50,575 nucleotides of DNA from the NCBI RefSeq assembly GCF_025490915.1, contig NZ_JANQBA010000004.1:179536-230110 (forward strand), written 5' to 3'. Under the pieces are notes generated by a model. That model made no database searches. It was given only the letters and a program-made list of their open reading frames with translations, and was not told the origin of the DNA. The DNA is from Lacticaseibacillus parakribbianus (GTDB taxonomy: Bacteria > Bacillota > Bacilli > Lactobacillales > Lactobacillaceae). A program made the translations under genes and the position numbers. Below, in pieces: positions 42,832 to 50,575 of this stretch. Within the stretch, counting starts at the first letter, position 1. The number at the start of each line of letters is the position of its first letter.

Positions 42832-45240
42832 TTACTTCACCACCAGGTTGACGATCTTGCCCGGGATCACGATTTCCTTCACGATGGTCTTGCCCGCGAT
42901 GAACTTTTGAACGTTTTCAAGCGCCTTGGCGGCCGCCTTGATCGCGTCTTGGTCGGCGTCGGCGGCGACTTCGACGTTGCCGCGCAGCTTGCCGTTGACC
43001 TGCACCATCAGCGTGACGGTTTCAGACACCAGCTTGCTTTCGTCGACGGTCGGCCAGGCGGCGTAGGTCAGCGTGTGTTCGTGGCCCAGAATCTGCCAGA
43101 TTTCTTCCATCATGTGCGGCGCAATCGGGGCCAGCAGCTTCACGAAGCCCTCGACGTAATCGTAAGGCAGCGCATCGACCTTCCGCGCCTCGTTGATGAA
43201 GACCATCATCGCCGAAATCGCGGTGTTGAAGTGCAGCGCCTCGTAGTCCTCGGTGACCTTCTTGACCGTTTCGTTGTAAATTTTGTCCAGCTGCCCGTCG
43301 TTGATCGTCGTGATGTGATCGCGCATCTTGTTGTCGTCATCGACGAAGGTAGACCAGACGCGGTCCAGGAACTTCCGGGCCCCGGCCAGGCCGGTGGTGC
43401 TCCAGGCGATGCCGGCGTCCAGTGGGCCCATGAACATCTCGTACAGGCGCAGGGTGTCTGCGCCGTACTCGGCGACCACGTCGTCTGGGTTGACCACGTT
43501 GCCCTTGCTCTTGCTCATCTTCTCGTGGTTGTCGCCCAGAATCATCCCCTGGTTGAACAGGCGCTGGAACGGTTCCTTATAAGGTGCCACGCCGATGTCG
43601 TAGAGAAACAGGTTCCAAAAACGCGCGTAAAGCAGGTGCAACACCGCGTGTTCCGCCCCACCGATGTAAAGGTCGACCGGGGTCCACTGGCGCAGCTTCT
43701 CGAAGTCGGCCAAGGCCTCCTTGTTGTGCGGATCCACGAAGCGCAGGAAGTACCAAGACGAGCCGGCCCACTGCGGCATGGTGTTAGTTTCGCGCTTCCC
43801 CTTGCGGCCGTTCTCATCGACCACGTTGACCCAGTCGTCCAGGTTGGCCAGCGGGGATTCGCCGGTGCCGCTCGGCTTGATGTCGGCCTCTTCGGGCAGC
43901 ACCAGCGGCAGCTGATCCTCCGGCACCAGCGTGGTTTCGCCGTCTTCCCAGTGAATGACGGGAATCGGCTCGCCCCAGTAGCGCTGACGGGAGAAGACCC
44001 AGTCGCGCAGCTTGTAGTTGACGTGCTTTTCACCGACGCCCTTGTCGCTCAGCCAGGCGATCGCCTTGTCAATGGCCTGGGCCTTGTCCAGGCCGTCGAG
44101 GAAGTCGGAGTTGATGTGCTTGCCGTCGCCGGTGTAGGCCGCCTCTTCGACGTCGCCGCCTGCGATGACCGGGGTAATCTTAAGCCCGAACTTTTTGGCG
44201 AACGCGTAGTCGCGCTCGTCGTGGGCCGGCACGGCCATGATTGCGCCGGTGCCGTAGCTGGCGAGCACGTAATCGGAAATCCAAATCGGCAGACGCTCGC
44301 CGTTGATCGGGTTGATCGCGTAAGCGCCGGTCCAGACGCCGGTTTTGTCCTTGTTCAGGTCCGTGCGTTCAAGGTCGGACTTCGAGGCGATGGCCTTGCG
44401 GTAGGCCGCCACGGCCGCCTGCTGCGCCGGCGTCGTGATGCTGTCGACCAATTCGTGCTCCGGGGCCATCACGCAGTAGCTCGCACCGAACAAGGTGTCA
44501 GGCCGGGTGGTGAAAACGTCAAAGGCCTTGTCGCTGTCGGCCACCTGAAAGGTCACCTGGGCACCGACCGAACGGCCGATCCAGTTGCGCTGCATCTGCT
44601 TGATCGGTTCCGGCCAGTCGAGGTCGTCCAAACCGTCCAGCAGGCGGTCGGCGTAGGCCGTGATTTTGAGCACCCACTGGCGCATCGGCTTTCTGATGAC
44701 CGGGAAGCCGCCGCGCTCGGTTTTGCCGTCGATCACCTCTTCGTTGGCGACCACGGTGCCCAGGTCCGGGCTCCAGTTGACCGCGACTTCGGCCTCGTAG
44801 GCCAAGCCGCGCTTGTACATCTGCTCAAAAATCCACTGGGTCCACTTGTAGTAGCTCGGGTCGGTGGTCGCAAGTTCGCGGTTCCAGTCGTAGGAGAAGC
44901 CCAGCGAGTTGATCTGGCGCTTGAAGTTCTCGATGTTGGCCTTGGTGAAGTCCTTCGGGTTGTGGCCCGTGTTCAAGGCGTACTGCTCCGCCGGCAGCCC
45001 GAACGCGTCCCAGCCCATCGGGTGCAGTACGTTGTAGCCTTGGGCGCGTTTCATCCGGGCGATGATGTCCGTGGCCGTGTAGCCCTCAGGATGCCCGACG
45101 TGCAGGCCCTGGCCTGACGGGTACGGGAACATGTCCAGCGCGTAGTAGTTCTTCTTGTTGGGATCGGTTGTCGTGTTGAACGTGTTGTGCTCGTGCCAGC
45201 GTTTCTGCCACTTTTTCTCGACCGCCTTGTGATCGTACAT
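42832..45240 (-). CDS. leuS: Leucyl-tRNA synthetase
   Basis: An 802-residue class I synthetase, normal length for bacterial LeuRS. The HIGH motif is HVGH at 47-50, the CP1 editing domain has [11 protein letters not shown], and KMSKS lies near residue 575. The start [12 protein letters not shown] is fixed by AAGGAGGCACAATC just before it; an upstream open frame covers the leader and is not coding. Expression is controlled by a T-box leader with a CUG specifier, matching the two tRNA-Leu(CAG) genes in this window. Confidence 0.97.
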   Translation of the reverse strand: MYDHKAVEKKWQKRWHEHNTFNTTTDPNKKNYYALDMFPYPSGQGLHVGHPEGYTATDIIARMKRAQGYNVLHPMGWDAFGLPAEQYALNTGHNPKDFTKANIENFKRQINSLGFSYDWNRELATTDPSYYKWTQWIFEQMYKRGLAYEAEVAVNWSPDLGTVVANEEVIDGKTERGGFPVIRKPMRQWVLKITAYADRLLDGLDDLDWPEPIKQMQRNWIGRSVGAQVTFQVADSDKAFDVFTTRPDTLFGASYCVMAPEHELVDSITTPAQQAAVAAYRKAIASKSDLERTDLNKDKTGVWTGAYAINPINGERLPIWISDYVLASYGTGAIMAVPAHDERDYAFAKKFGLKITPVIAGGDVEEAAYTGDGKHINSDFLDGLDKAQAIDKAIAWLSDKGVGEKHVNYKLRDWVFSRQRYWGEPIPVIHWEDGETTLVPEDQLPLVLPEEADIKPSGTGESPLANLDDWVNVVDENGRKGKRETNTMPQWAGSSWYFLRFVDPHNKEALADFEKLRQWTPVDLYIGGAEHAVLHLLYARFWNLFLYDIGVAPYKEPFQRLFNQGMILGDNHEKMSKSKGNVVNPDDVVAEYGADTLRLYEMFMGPLDAGIAWSTTGLAGARKFLDRVWSTFVDDDNKMRDHITTINDGQLDKIYNETVKKVTEDYEALHFNTAISAMMVFINEARKVDALPYDYVEGFVKLLAPIAPHMMEEIWQILGHEHTLTYAAWPTVDESKLVSETVTLMVQVNGKLRGNVEVAADADQDAIKAAAKALENVQKFIAGKTIVKEIVIPGKIVNLVVK

Positions 45241-45497
45241 GATTGTGCCTCCTTGAATTTTGCGAAACTGCTCGAACCAAACAAAAAGCCGCCCTACGAA
45301 AAATAGGACGGCTTGGCCGCGGTACCACCTAAGTTCTGCCCGAAGACAGCGCTTGACTGGATAACGGCCAGGGCCGGCGACTATTGGCTTAGCCGCACTC
45401 AAAAGGTCAGTTCACCCGGTCGCTTCGTCGCGCTTGCAGCACCCGCACGCTTCCTTGCCCCGCAACCGAGCTACTCGTCCTTCGTTCGTTCGATATT
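45241..45497 (-). promoter_or_regulatory. T-box leader of leuS
   Basis: AGGTGGTACCGCGG (45317-45330) is the T-box antiterminator bulge sequence. The competing terminator is GCCGTCCTA / TAGGGCGGC with TTTTT (45284-45315). In stem I the stretch GGGTGAACTGACC gives CTG as the likely specifier (45408-45410). Uncharged tRNA-Leu would favour readthrough into leuS. Confidence 0.93.
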
Positions 45498-45503
45498 GGC
45501 TTC

Positions 45504-45532
45504 ATCATAGCAAATCGGGTCAACTAAAACAA
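45504..45532 (-). promoter_or_regulatory. leuS promoter
   Basis: Read leftward: TTGTTT, 17 bases, TATGAT with an extended TGC. Confidence 0.7.
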
Positions 45533-45580
45533 GCCTTCCCCAGTGGCTTCTGGTACAATTTGCCTAACGGAGGTGAAAGC

Positions 45581-46264
45581 ATGTCCCATCGTTCCCCATT
45601 GCCCCTGCTTTGGGCCGGCCTCGGCCTGGCCGTCTTCTTGCCCCTTTTGTGGGGGGTGGCCCACCACGCCGCCTTCATCGCGGCAATCGATTCGCCAATC
45701 ATCGCGGCGGTCACTGCGGTGCGGCCCAGCTGGCTGACCGACGTGTTGCTGGCGATCACCACCCTAGGCGAGCCGGTCGCCGTCACCGTGCTCGGCGTGG
45801 TGCTGGCCGGCATCCTCGCCTACTACCGCAGGCGGCGCTACGCGGTGTTTGCGGCCCTAGCCATCGTCGGCATGAGCGGCTTCAACACCGTGGTCAAACA
45901 CCTGATCCGCCGGCTGCGGCCGTTCGTGCAGGACCCGACGATCACGCCCTTGACGCGCATCGGCGGCTACAGCTTCCCCAGCGGCCACGCCAGCGGCAGC
46001 CTACTATTGTGGGGCACCGTGATTCTCCTGAGCCTGGCCCTGATCACCAACGCACCGGTTCGCCGCTGGTTCGTCGGCATCTCCGTGGCGATGATCGCGC
46101 TGACCGGCTACTCGCGCATCTACGTGCAGGTCCACTACCCGACCGACGTCTTCGCCGGCTACGGCCTGGCGCTGTTCGGCCTGATGCTGCTTTGGTGGCT
46201 GATGCTGCCCTGGCTGACGGCGACCACGCCGACCGGGTGGGTCACCCGCCGCCAACCGCACTGA
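45581..46264 (+). CDS. PAP2-family membrane phosphatase
   Basis: A 227-residue phosphatidic acid phosphatase type 2 protein with six membrane helices. The tripartite site is intact: KHLIRRLRP, FPSGHASGS and SRIYVQVHYPTD. It may dephosphorylate undecaprenyl pyrophosphate or phosphatidylglycerophosphate; sequence does not decide. GGAGGTGA lies six bases ahead of the ATG, and an extended -10 TGGTACAAT is at 45551-45559. It is divergent from leuS. Confidence 0.9.
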   Translation: MSHRSPLPLLWAGLGLAVFLPLLWGVAHHAAFIAAIDSPIIAAVTAVRPSWLTDVLLAITTLGEPVAVTVLGVVLAGILAYYRRRRYAVFAALAIVGMSGFNTVVKHLIRRLRPFVQDPTITPLTRIGGYSFPSGHASGSLLLWGTVILLSLALITNAPVRRWFVGISVAMIALTGYSRIYVQVHYPTDVFAGYGLALFGLMLLWWLMLPWLTATTPTGWVTRRQPH

Positions 46265-46274
46265 TTGCACGCCA

Positions 46275-46320
46275 AACCGCCCGTCTCGCAGCCTTGATGC
46301 TGCGCAACGGGCGGTTCTTT
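46275..46320 (+). terminator. Terminator of the PAP2 gene
   Basis: AACCGCCCGT / ACGGGCGGTT outer stem and GCAGC / GCTGC inner stem, followed by CTTT. It may also end the leftward RNA of copy B. Confidence 0.7.
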
Positions 46321-46824
46321 GTGGTGCCGGCTGGCGATCCACTGGAGTCGCACCGCGGCCGCCTGACCACGACCCGGCTGCGGCCGGTCGCCGGACGCGC
46401 CGAAGCCACCGCAGCGCCAAACGCCGCGGCGGCCTCGGTCTTCTGACTGGTCGGTTGCGCTGATCGTGGTCGCCGCGCGGTCGGTGACACAACACGCGGC
46501 TGCTTGGTGCAAGCCACCGGTCAAGGCCCCACCGCAGCTACCTCGTATCGCGAGTAGGCGGGGCAATAATGCGGCCGGTGGGTGGTGGTCCACACCCTGG
46601 TGGTCGGTCCCAATCGGAGGGGACCGTTGCACGAAAACGTCGACGTTGTTGCCTTTCGGCATGGCATGAGTGGGGTACTGGGAATGCTTATGTCCCGGAC
46701 CGTTCCCCATAGACAGTGGACTTGCTGCGACTCTGATCAAAGCCGCCTCCCCGTCCTAAGATAATCATCTAACGTCAGTGTAAGCCCCGCCATTTTGGCC
46801 GTCAACTTCTAAGCTCGTTCGCGC
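46321..46824 (-). ncRNA. Candidate structured noncoding RNA, copy B, with promoter
   Basis: The second copy of the 17511-17949 unit, in the gap between PAP2 and the MFS exporter gene. The promoter is TTGACG (46800-46805), 17 bases, TACACT (46777-46782). The block 46583-46654 is identical to 17702-17773. Flanking shared blocks include CGCGCCGAAGCCACCGC, CCGCAGCTACCTCG and GGGAATGCTTATGTCCCGG. Between the first two of these, copy B differs by small insertions. No ribosome site or codon bias is seen. Confidence 0.65.
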
Positions 46825-46825
46825 C

Positions 46826-46853
46826 AAAAAGGCCCCAACCAAGGGTTGGGGCC
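46826..46853 (-). terminator. Terminator of the MFS exporter gene
   Basis: Read leftward: GGCCCCAACC / GGTTGGGGCC stem with a three-base loop, then TTTTT. Confidence 0.9.
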
Positions 46854-46870
46854 GCGCCGGCCACGGGTGG

Positions 46871-48337
46871 CTACTGAGCCTGGCCCTTGGACTTGTCAAA
46901 GGCGTTGATCACAAGCGCCAGCCCGACGATCACCACCGAGAAGAAGTAAATGTTGTGCAGCCCGGCGTAGAGAATCTGGCGCAGCGTCGGCAGGAGCGTC
47001 GCCGGCAGCCCGGCGGCCGTCTGCGGGTTGATCAGCCGGTTGAGCATCCCCATGGTCGCCTTGGGATGGGCGGCGATGCCCTGAGCCATGCGCAGGTTCA
47101 AGACCACGCCGTAAACCGAGACCATCAGCGTCTGCCCCAGCGTTCGCGACAGCGTGTTGAAGCTGGTGGCGACGCCGACCTCGCTTGCGGCCACCGTGGC
47201 CTGGGCGCGAACCGTCGTGGTGGTGATCACCATGCCAAAACCAAGCCCCAGTCCCCCGGCGACGACCAGGAAGAACCAGTACGGCGTCGCCTCCGGCACC
47301 AGCGCCAGAATCAGGCTGCCGGCCAGCAGCAGCGTCATCGCCACGGCCAGAATGCGCCGCGCCGACCAGCGCGTGAGCAGCCGCCCGGCCACGAACGAGC
47401 CGATGATCCACATCAGGCTGGACGGCGTGATGGCGAAGCCCCCAAAGGACGCGTCCATGCCGAGAATCCCCTGGACCCACATAGGCATGTAGGCCTCGTA
47501 GCCGATCACGAACCCGGAGATCAAGGCGGCCACCGCGTTGGTAATCACGAAATCGCGGTTGGTGAACAGCGCCAGGTCGATGATTGGATCGATGGCCCGG
47601 CGTTCCTGCCGCACGAACAGGCTCAAGGTCCCGGCCGCAGCGAGCAGCGCCAGCGCCAGCAGCACCCAGCCGTGGCTGCCGGCCAGCCCCTGGAAGCCGA
47701 GCATCAAAAGCAACAGCGTCAGCACCAGCCACAGCGTCCCCCAGTAGTCCACCGCCTGGTTTTGCTTTTGGTAGTCCTCCTTGAAGAACACCGCGACCAA
47801 CAGCACGGTCAACAGCCCGATCGGCACGTTGATGAAAAAGATCCAGTGCCAGGAGAGCCGATCGACGATGAAGCCGCCGAGAAGCGGTGCCAGCACCGCG
47901 GCGATGCCCCAGGCCGAGCCGTTGAAGCCCAGCACCTTGGCGCGTTTCTCGTAAGGGTAAATGTCGGCGATGATGGTGAAGGTCACCGGCATGATGGCGC
48001 CGGCGCCGACGCCTTGAATCGCCCGGAAGAAGATCAAAACCGGCATCGACTGCGCCAGCCCCGACAAGGCCGAGCCGACGATGAAAATCGCCAGTCCGAT
48101 CAAAAAGACCGGCTTGCGGCCGATTTTATCGGCGAACTTGCCGTAGATCGGCGTGGCCATCGCGTTGGTCAGCAGGTAGATGGAAATGATCCAGTTCATG
48201 AGCTTGACGCCGTGCAGGCTGCCCACGATGGTTGGCATCGCGGTGGAGACGATGGTGCCCTCCACCGCGGTCATGAAGGTGGCGATGAAGATGGCGATCG
48301 TGACCAGCACGACGTTGGTGTGTTGCGACTTTTGCAT
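46871..48337 (-). CDS. MFS drug exporter, DHA2 (EmrB/QacA) family
   Basis: A 488-residue transporter with 14 predicted helices. DHA2 motifs: helix 1 TAVEGTIVSTAMPTIVGSL, motif A GKFADKIGRKPVF, motif C region WGIAAVLAPLLGGFIVD. It should extrude cationic drugs or dyes by proton antiport, with specificity unknown. AAAGGA precedes the ATG. It lies 64 bases past metK with a terminator between, so it must have its own promoter or depend on readthrough; I see no good promoter. Confidence 0.9.
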   Translation of the reverse strand: MQKSQHTNVVLVTIAIFIATFMTAVEGTIVSTAMPTIVGSLHGVKLMNWIISIYLLTNAMATPIYGKFADKIGRKPVFLIGLAIFIVGSALSGLAQSMPVLIFFRAIQGVGAGAIMPVTFTIIADIYPYEKRAKVLGFNGSAWGIAAVLAPLLGGFIVDRLSWHWIFFINVPIGLLTVLLVAVFFKEDYQKQNQAVDYWGTLWLVLTLLLLMLGFQGLAGSHGWVLLALALLAAAGTLSLFVRQERRAIDPIIDLALFTNRDFVITNAVAALISGFVIGYEAYMPMWVQGILGMDASFGGFAITPSSLMWIIGSFVAGRLLTRWSARRILAVAMTLLLAGSLILALVPEATPYWFFLVVAGGLGLGFGMVITTTTVRAQATVAASEVGVATSFNTLSRTLGQTLMVSVYGVVLNLRMAQGIAAHPKATMGMLNRLINPQTAAGLPATLLPTLRQILYAGLHNIYFFSVVIVGLALVINAFDKSKGQAQ

Positions 48338-48355
48338 AATGATCCTTTCTGGCCG

Positions 48356-48386
48356 AAAAAAAGCGCCTCTACCAAAGGTAAAGGCC
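48356..48386 (-). terminator. metK terminator
   Basis: Read leftward: GCCTTTACC / GGTAGAGGC (one G-T pair), three-base loop, then GC and seven T. Confidence 0.82.
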
Positions 48387-48400
48387 GCCTCTTAACTCGT

Positions 48401-49582
<1,182 letters not shown>

Positions 49583-49587
49583 CTTTG

Positions 49588-49650
49588 CTTCCCCCTAATT
49601 AGTTGTTCGGTTACAAGGCATATCCGCGGCTGCGGATCCCATCGGGAATT
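49588..49650 (-). promoter_or_regulatory. SMK box (SAM-III) riboswitch of metK
   Basis: Read leftward the leader has TTCCCGATGGGATCCG, an arm CGCGGATATGCCTTGTAACC, a linker, then TAGGGGGAA, which includes the Shine-Dalgarno. This order and wording match the SMK box known upstream of metK in Lactobacillales. SAM binding pairs the GGGGG with the upstream CCC region and hides the ribosome site. Confidence 0.92.
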
Positions 49651-49703
49651 CTTTGCAACGAGATTAAGCATAACATATTTCGGCGACCGCACGAAATTTG
49701 TTT

Positions 49704-49732
49704 TTGCCCTCCGCCCCCGCATTGGGTAACAT
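49704..49732 (+). promoter_or_regulatory. Promoter of the 49778 gene
   Basis: TTGCCC, 17 bases, TAACAT. A hairpin CGAGGCG-CGA-CGCCTCG (49745-49761) follows in the leader. Confidence 0.5.
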
Positions 49733-49777
49733 AGGGGGGAACCCCGAGGCGCGACGCCTCGCTTGAAAGGACACCTC

Positions 49778-50416
49778 ATGAACCCTAAACAACTATTGCG
49801 CTGCGGCCTGCTGACCGGCCAGGCCGTGGCGATGCCGCTTCTCTTGGGCCGCACCGGTCTGACTTGGCCGGCCTTGACGACCTGGGCCCTGCTTGCGCTG
49901 GTCCTGGCCACCGCCCTGGCCCTGGCGCTCGAGCGCCCCTGGCCGCTGGCGGCGGCCGTTCTGCTAGCGCTGCTTGGCTGCTGGGGCAGCTGGTCCCTGC
50001 TGCCGCTGGCGCTGGCCCAAATCGGCCTGGCCTGGCTGGTGGTGACGCAAAAGCTCAGCATGCGTCTGACCACCACCGGCTGGCTGGTGATCACCGCCTT
50101 CCTGCAGCTGCTGCTTTTCGCCAAGCTCGACACCGTGCTGACCCTGGCCGCCGTCACCGCCGTCGGTGCGGTCACACTGCCGGCCGGCCTGGCCCTGTGG
50201 TCGCGCGAGTGGCCGGTCTGGGTCCTGGTGCTGCTTCAGGCGGTGCTGGCCGTCTTGACCGCCTACCTGCAGGTCTTCACGCTTCCCACCGCGGCGGTCG
50301 CCTTGATCCTAGGTATCGCCTTAGATCCGCGCCTGCGTAAGTGGCCGGCCTGGGCCTACGCCGCGCTGCCCCTGCTGCTGGCGCTGTTGAATGTGTACAC
50401 CCATTTCCACGGTTAA
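49778..50416 (+). CDS. Hypothetical integral membrane protein
   Basis: A 212-residue, very hydrophobic, Leu/Ala/Trp-rich protein with about seven or eight closely packed helices and almost no loops. I do not recognise a family. The start MNPKQLLRCG has AAAGGA eight bases upstream; another ATG five codons earlier overlaps that SD. It is a single gene with promoter and strong terminator, divergent from metK. Only short charged loops (LALERPW, LDPRLRKW) interrupt the helices. Confidence 0.7.
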   Translation: MNPKQLLRCGLLTGQAVAMPLLLGRTGLTWPALTTWALLALVLATALALALERPWPLAAAVLLALLGCWGSWSLLPLALAQIGLAWLVVTQKLSMRLTTTGWLVITAFLQLLLFAKLDTVLTLAAVTAVGAVTLPAGLALWSREWPVWVLVLLQAVLAVLTAYLQVFTLPTAAVALILGIALDPRLRKWPAWAYAALPLLLALLNVYTHFHG

Positions 50417-50421
50417 CCCCA

Positions 50422-50449
50422 GGCGCCGGCCTTGCTGCCGGCGCCTTTT
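50422..50449 (+). terminator. Terminator of the 49778 gene
   Basis: GGCGCCGGC / GCCGGCGCC stem with a six-base loop, then TTTT. Confidence 0.85.
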
Positions 50450-50478
50450 GTGTGTAAGCACCCAATAACAGACCGGAT

Positions 50479-50510
50479 ATGATTGCCCCTTGCCGGGCAG
50501 TATGATTGCC
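50479..50510. repeat. Direct repeat TATGATTGCC x2
   Basis: Copies at 50479-50488 and 50501-50510, 22 bases apart (two helical turns), upstream of the truncated gene at 50541. The second TATGAT may also serve as its -10. Confidence 0.5.
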
Positions 50511-50540
50511 TCATCAAATCTAAATTGGTGAGGTAATTTT

Positions 50541-50575
50541 ATGGATGAGAAACCTGAGATTGTTCGGATCAAATT
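50541..50575 (+). CDS. Truncated gene at the right edge
   Basis: Only MDEKPEIVRIK is visible before the sequence ends. GGTGAGG lies seven to eight bases before the ATG. Too short to name; the local sequence is more AT-rich than the rest of the window. Confidence 0.5.
   Translation, partial: MDEKPEIVRIK

Noticed and set aside
42907..45117. A 736-codon plus-strand frame
   Set aside because: Exact antisense of leuS, whose motifs are unmistakable.
46159..46740. A 193-codon leftward frame inside RNA copy B, sharing VQRSPPIGTDHQGVDHHPP with copy A
   Set aside because: The similarity is as strong in DNA as in protein, the frames diverge outside the identical block, and neither has an SD or codon bias. 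Better explained as conserved RNA or DNA.

Overview
The window is a chromosomal segment from a high-GC member of the Lactobacillaceae. Several cues agree. metK carries an SMK-type (SAM-III) leader and leuS a T-box leader. The rodZ-pgsA end of a ymfF-ymfH-ymfI cluster is present. The block coiA / spxH / CYTH / relQ / NAD kinase / RluD-type synthase matches the Bacillus yjb region. One secreted protein has a KxYKxGKxW-type signal. By eye the GC content is above 60 percent, so nearly every gene has long antisense shadow frames. A Lacticaseibacillus-like species is my best guess, as inference only. I see no prophage, insertion sequence, rRNA or CRISPR array.

Layout: 1-8962 is a leftward envelope and chromosome-maintenance run (topB, ftsK/spoIIIE, ymfF, ymfH, ymfI, rodZ, pgsA cut by the left edge). 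9004-17450 holds two RNA methyltransferase genes (trmL-like, rlmA), a CorA transporter, guaC with PurR-type boxes, a glucitol-IIA-like protein, a 6-phosphogluconolactonase-type protein, a DegV protein, a small unknown protein and an MFS carrier. 17984-25278 holds cutC, uppP, a second DegV gene, then rluD-type / nadK / relQ leftward, CYTH and spxH rightward, and coiA leftward. 25569-32931 holds a UPF0210-ACT pair, a small promoter-to-terminator unit with a 30-codon frame, rsgA joined to an ABC exporter gene, a membrane-anchored phosphoesterase and a PepSY lipoprotein. 33007-38542 holds a heterodimeric ABC exporter and a secreted protein made of about twelve 42-48-residue repeats. 38680-45532 holds two identical tRNA-Leu(CAG) genes, nnrD, an rsuA-type synthase, a MurJ/YtgP flippase and leuS. 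45581-50575 holds a PAP2 phosphatase, a 14-TM drug exporter, metK, an unknown membrane protein and the first codons of a truncated gene.

Two unexplained noncoding families stand out. The first is a roughly 430-500 bp intergenic unit present twice (about 17511-17949 and 46321-46824). Each copy lies between convergent genes, has its own TTGACG-N17-TAC(A/A)(T/C)T-type leftward promoter, and shares a 72-base identical block, which suggests a large structured RNA. The second is a roughly 110-125 bp hairpin element with conserved ends and a variable centre. It occurs at four loci, once as a tandem array, and three of the four loci lie just past the T-tract of a terminator in fixed orientation. These two are the best candidates for undescribed biology here. 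All functional calls rest on motif and family recognition without database searches.
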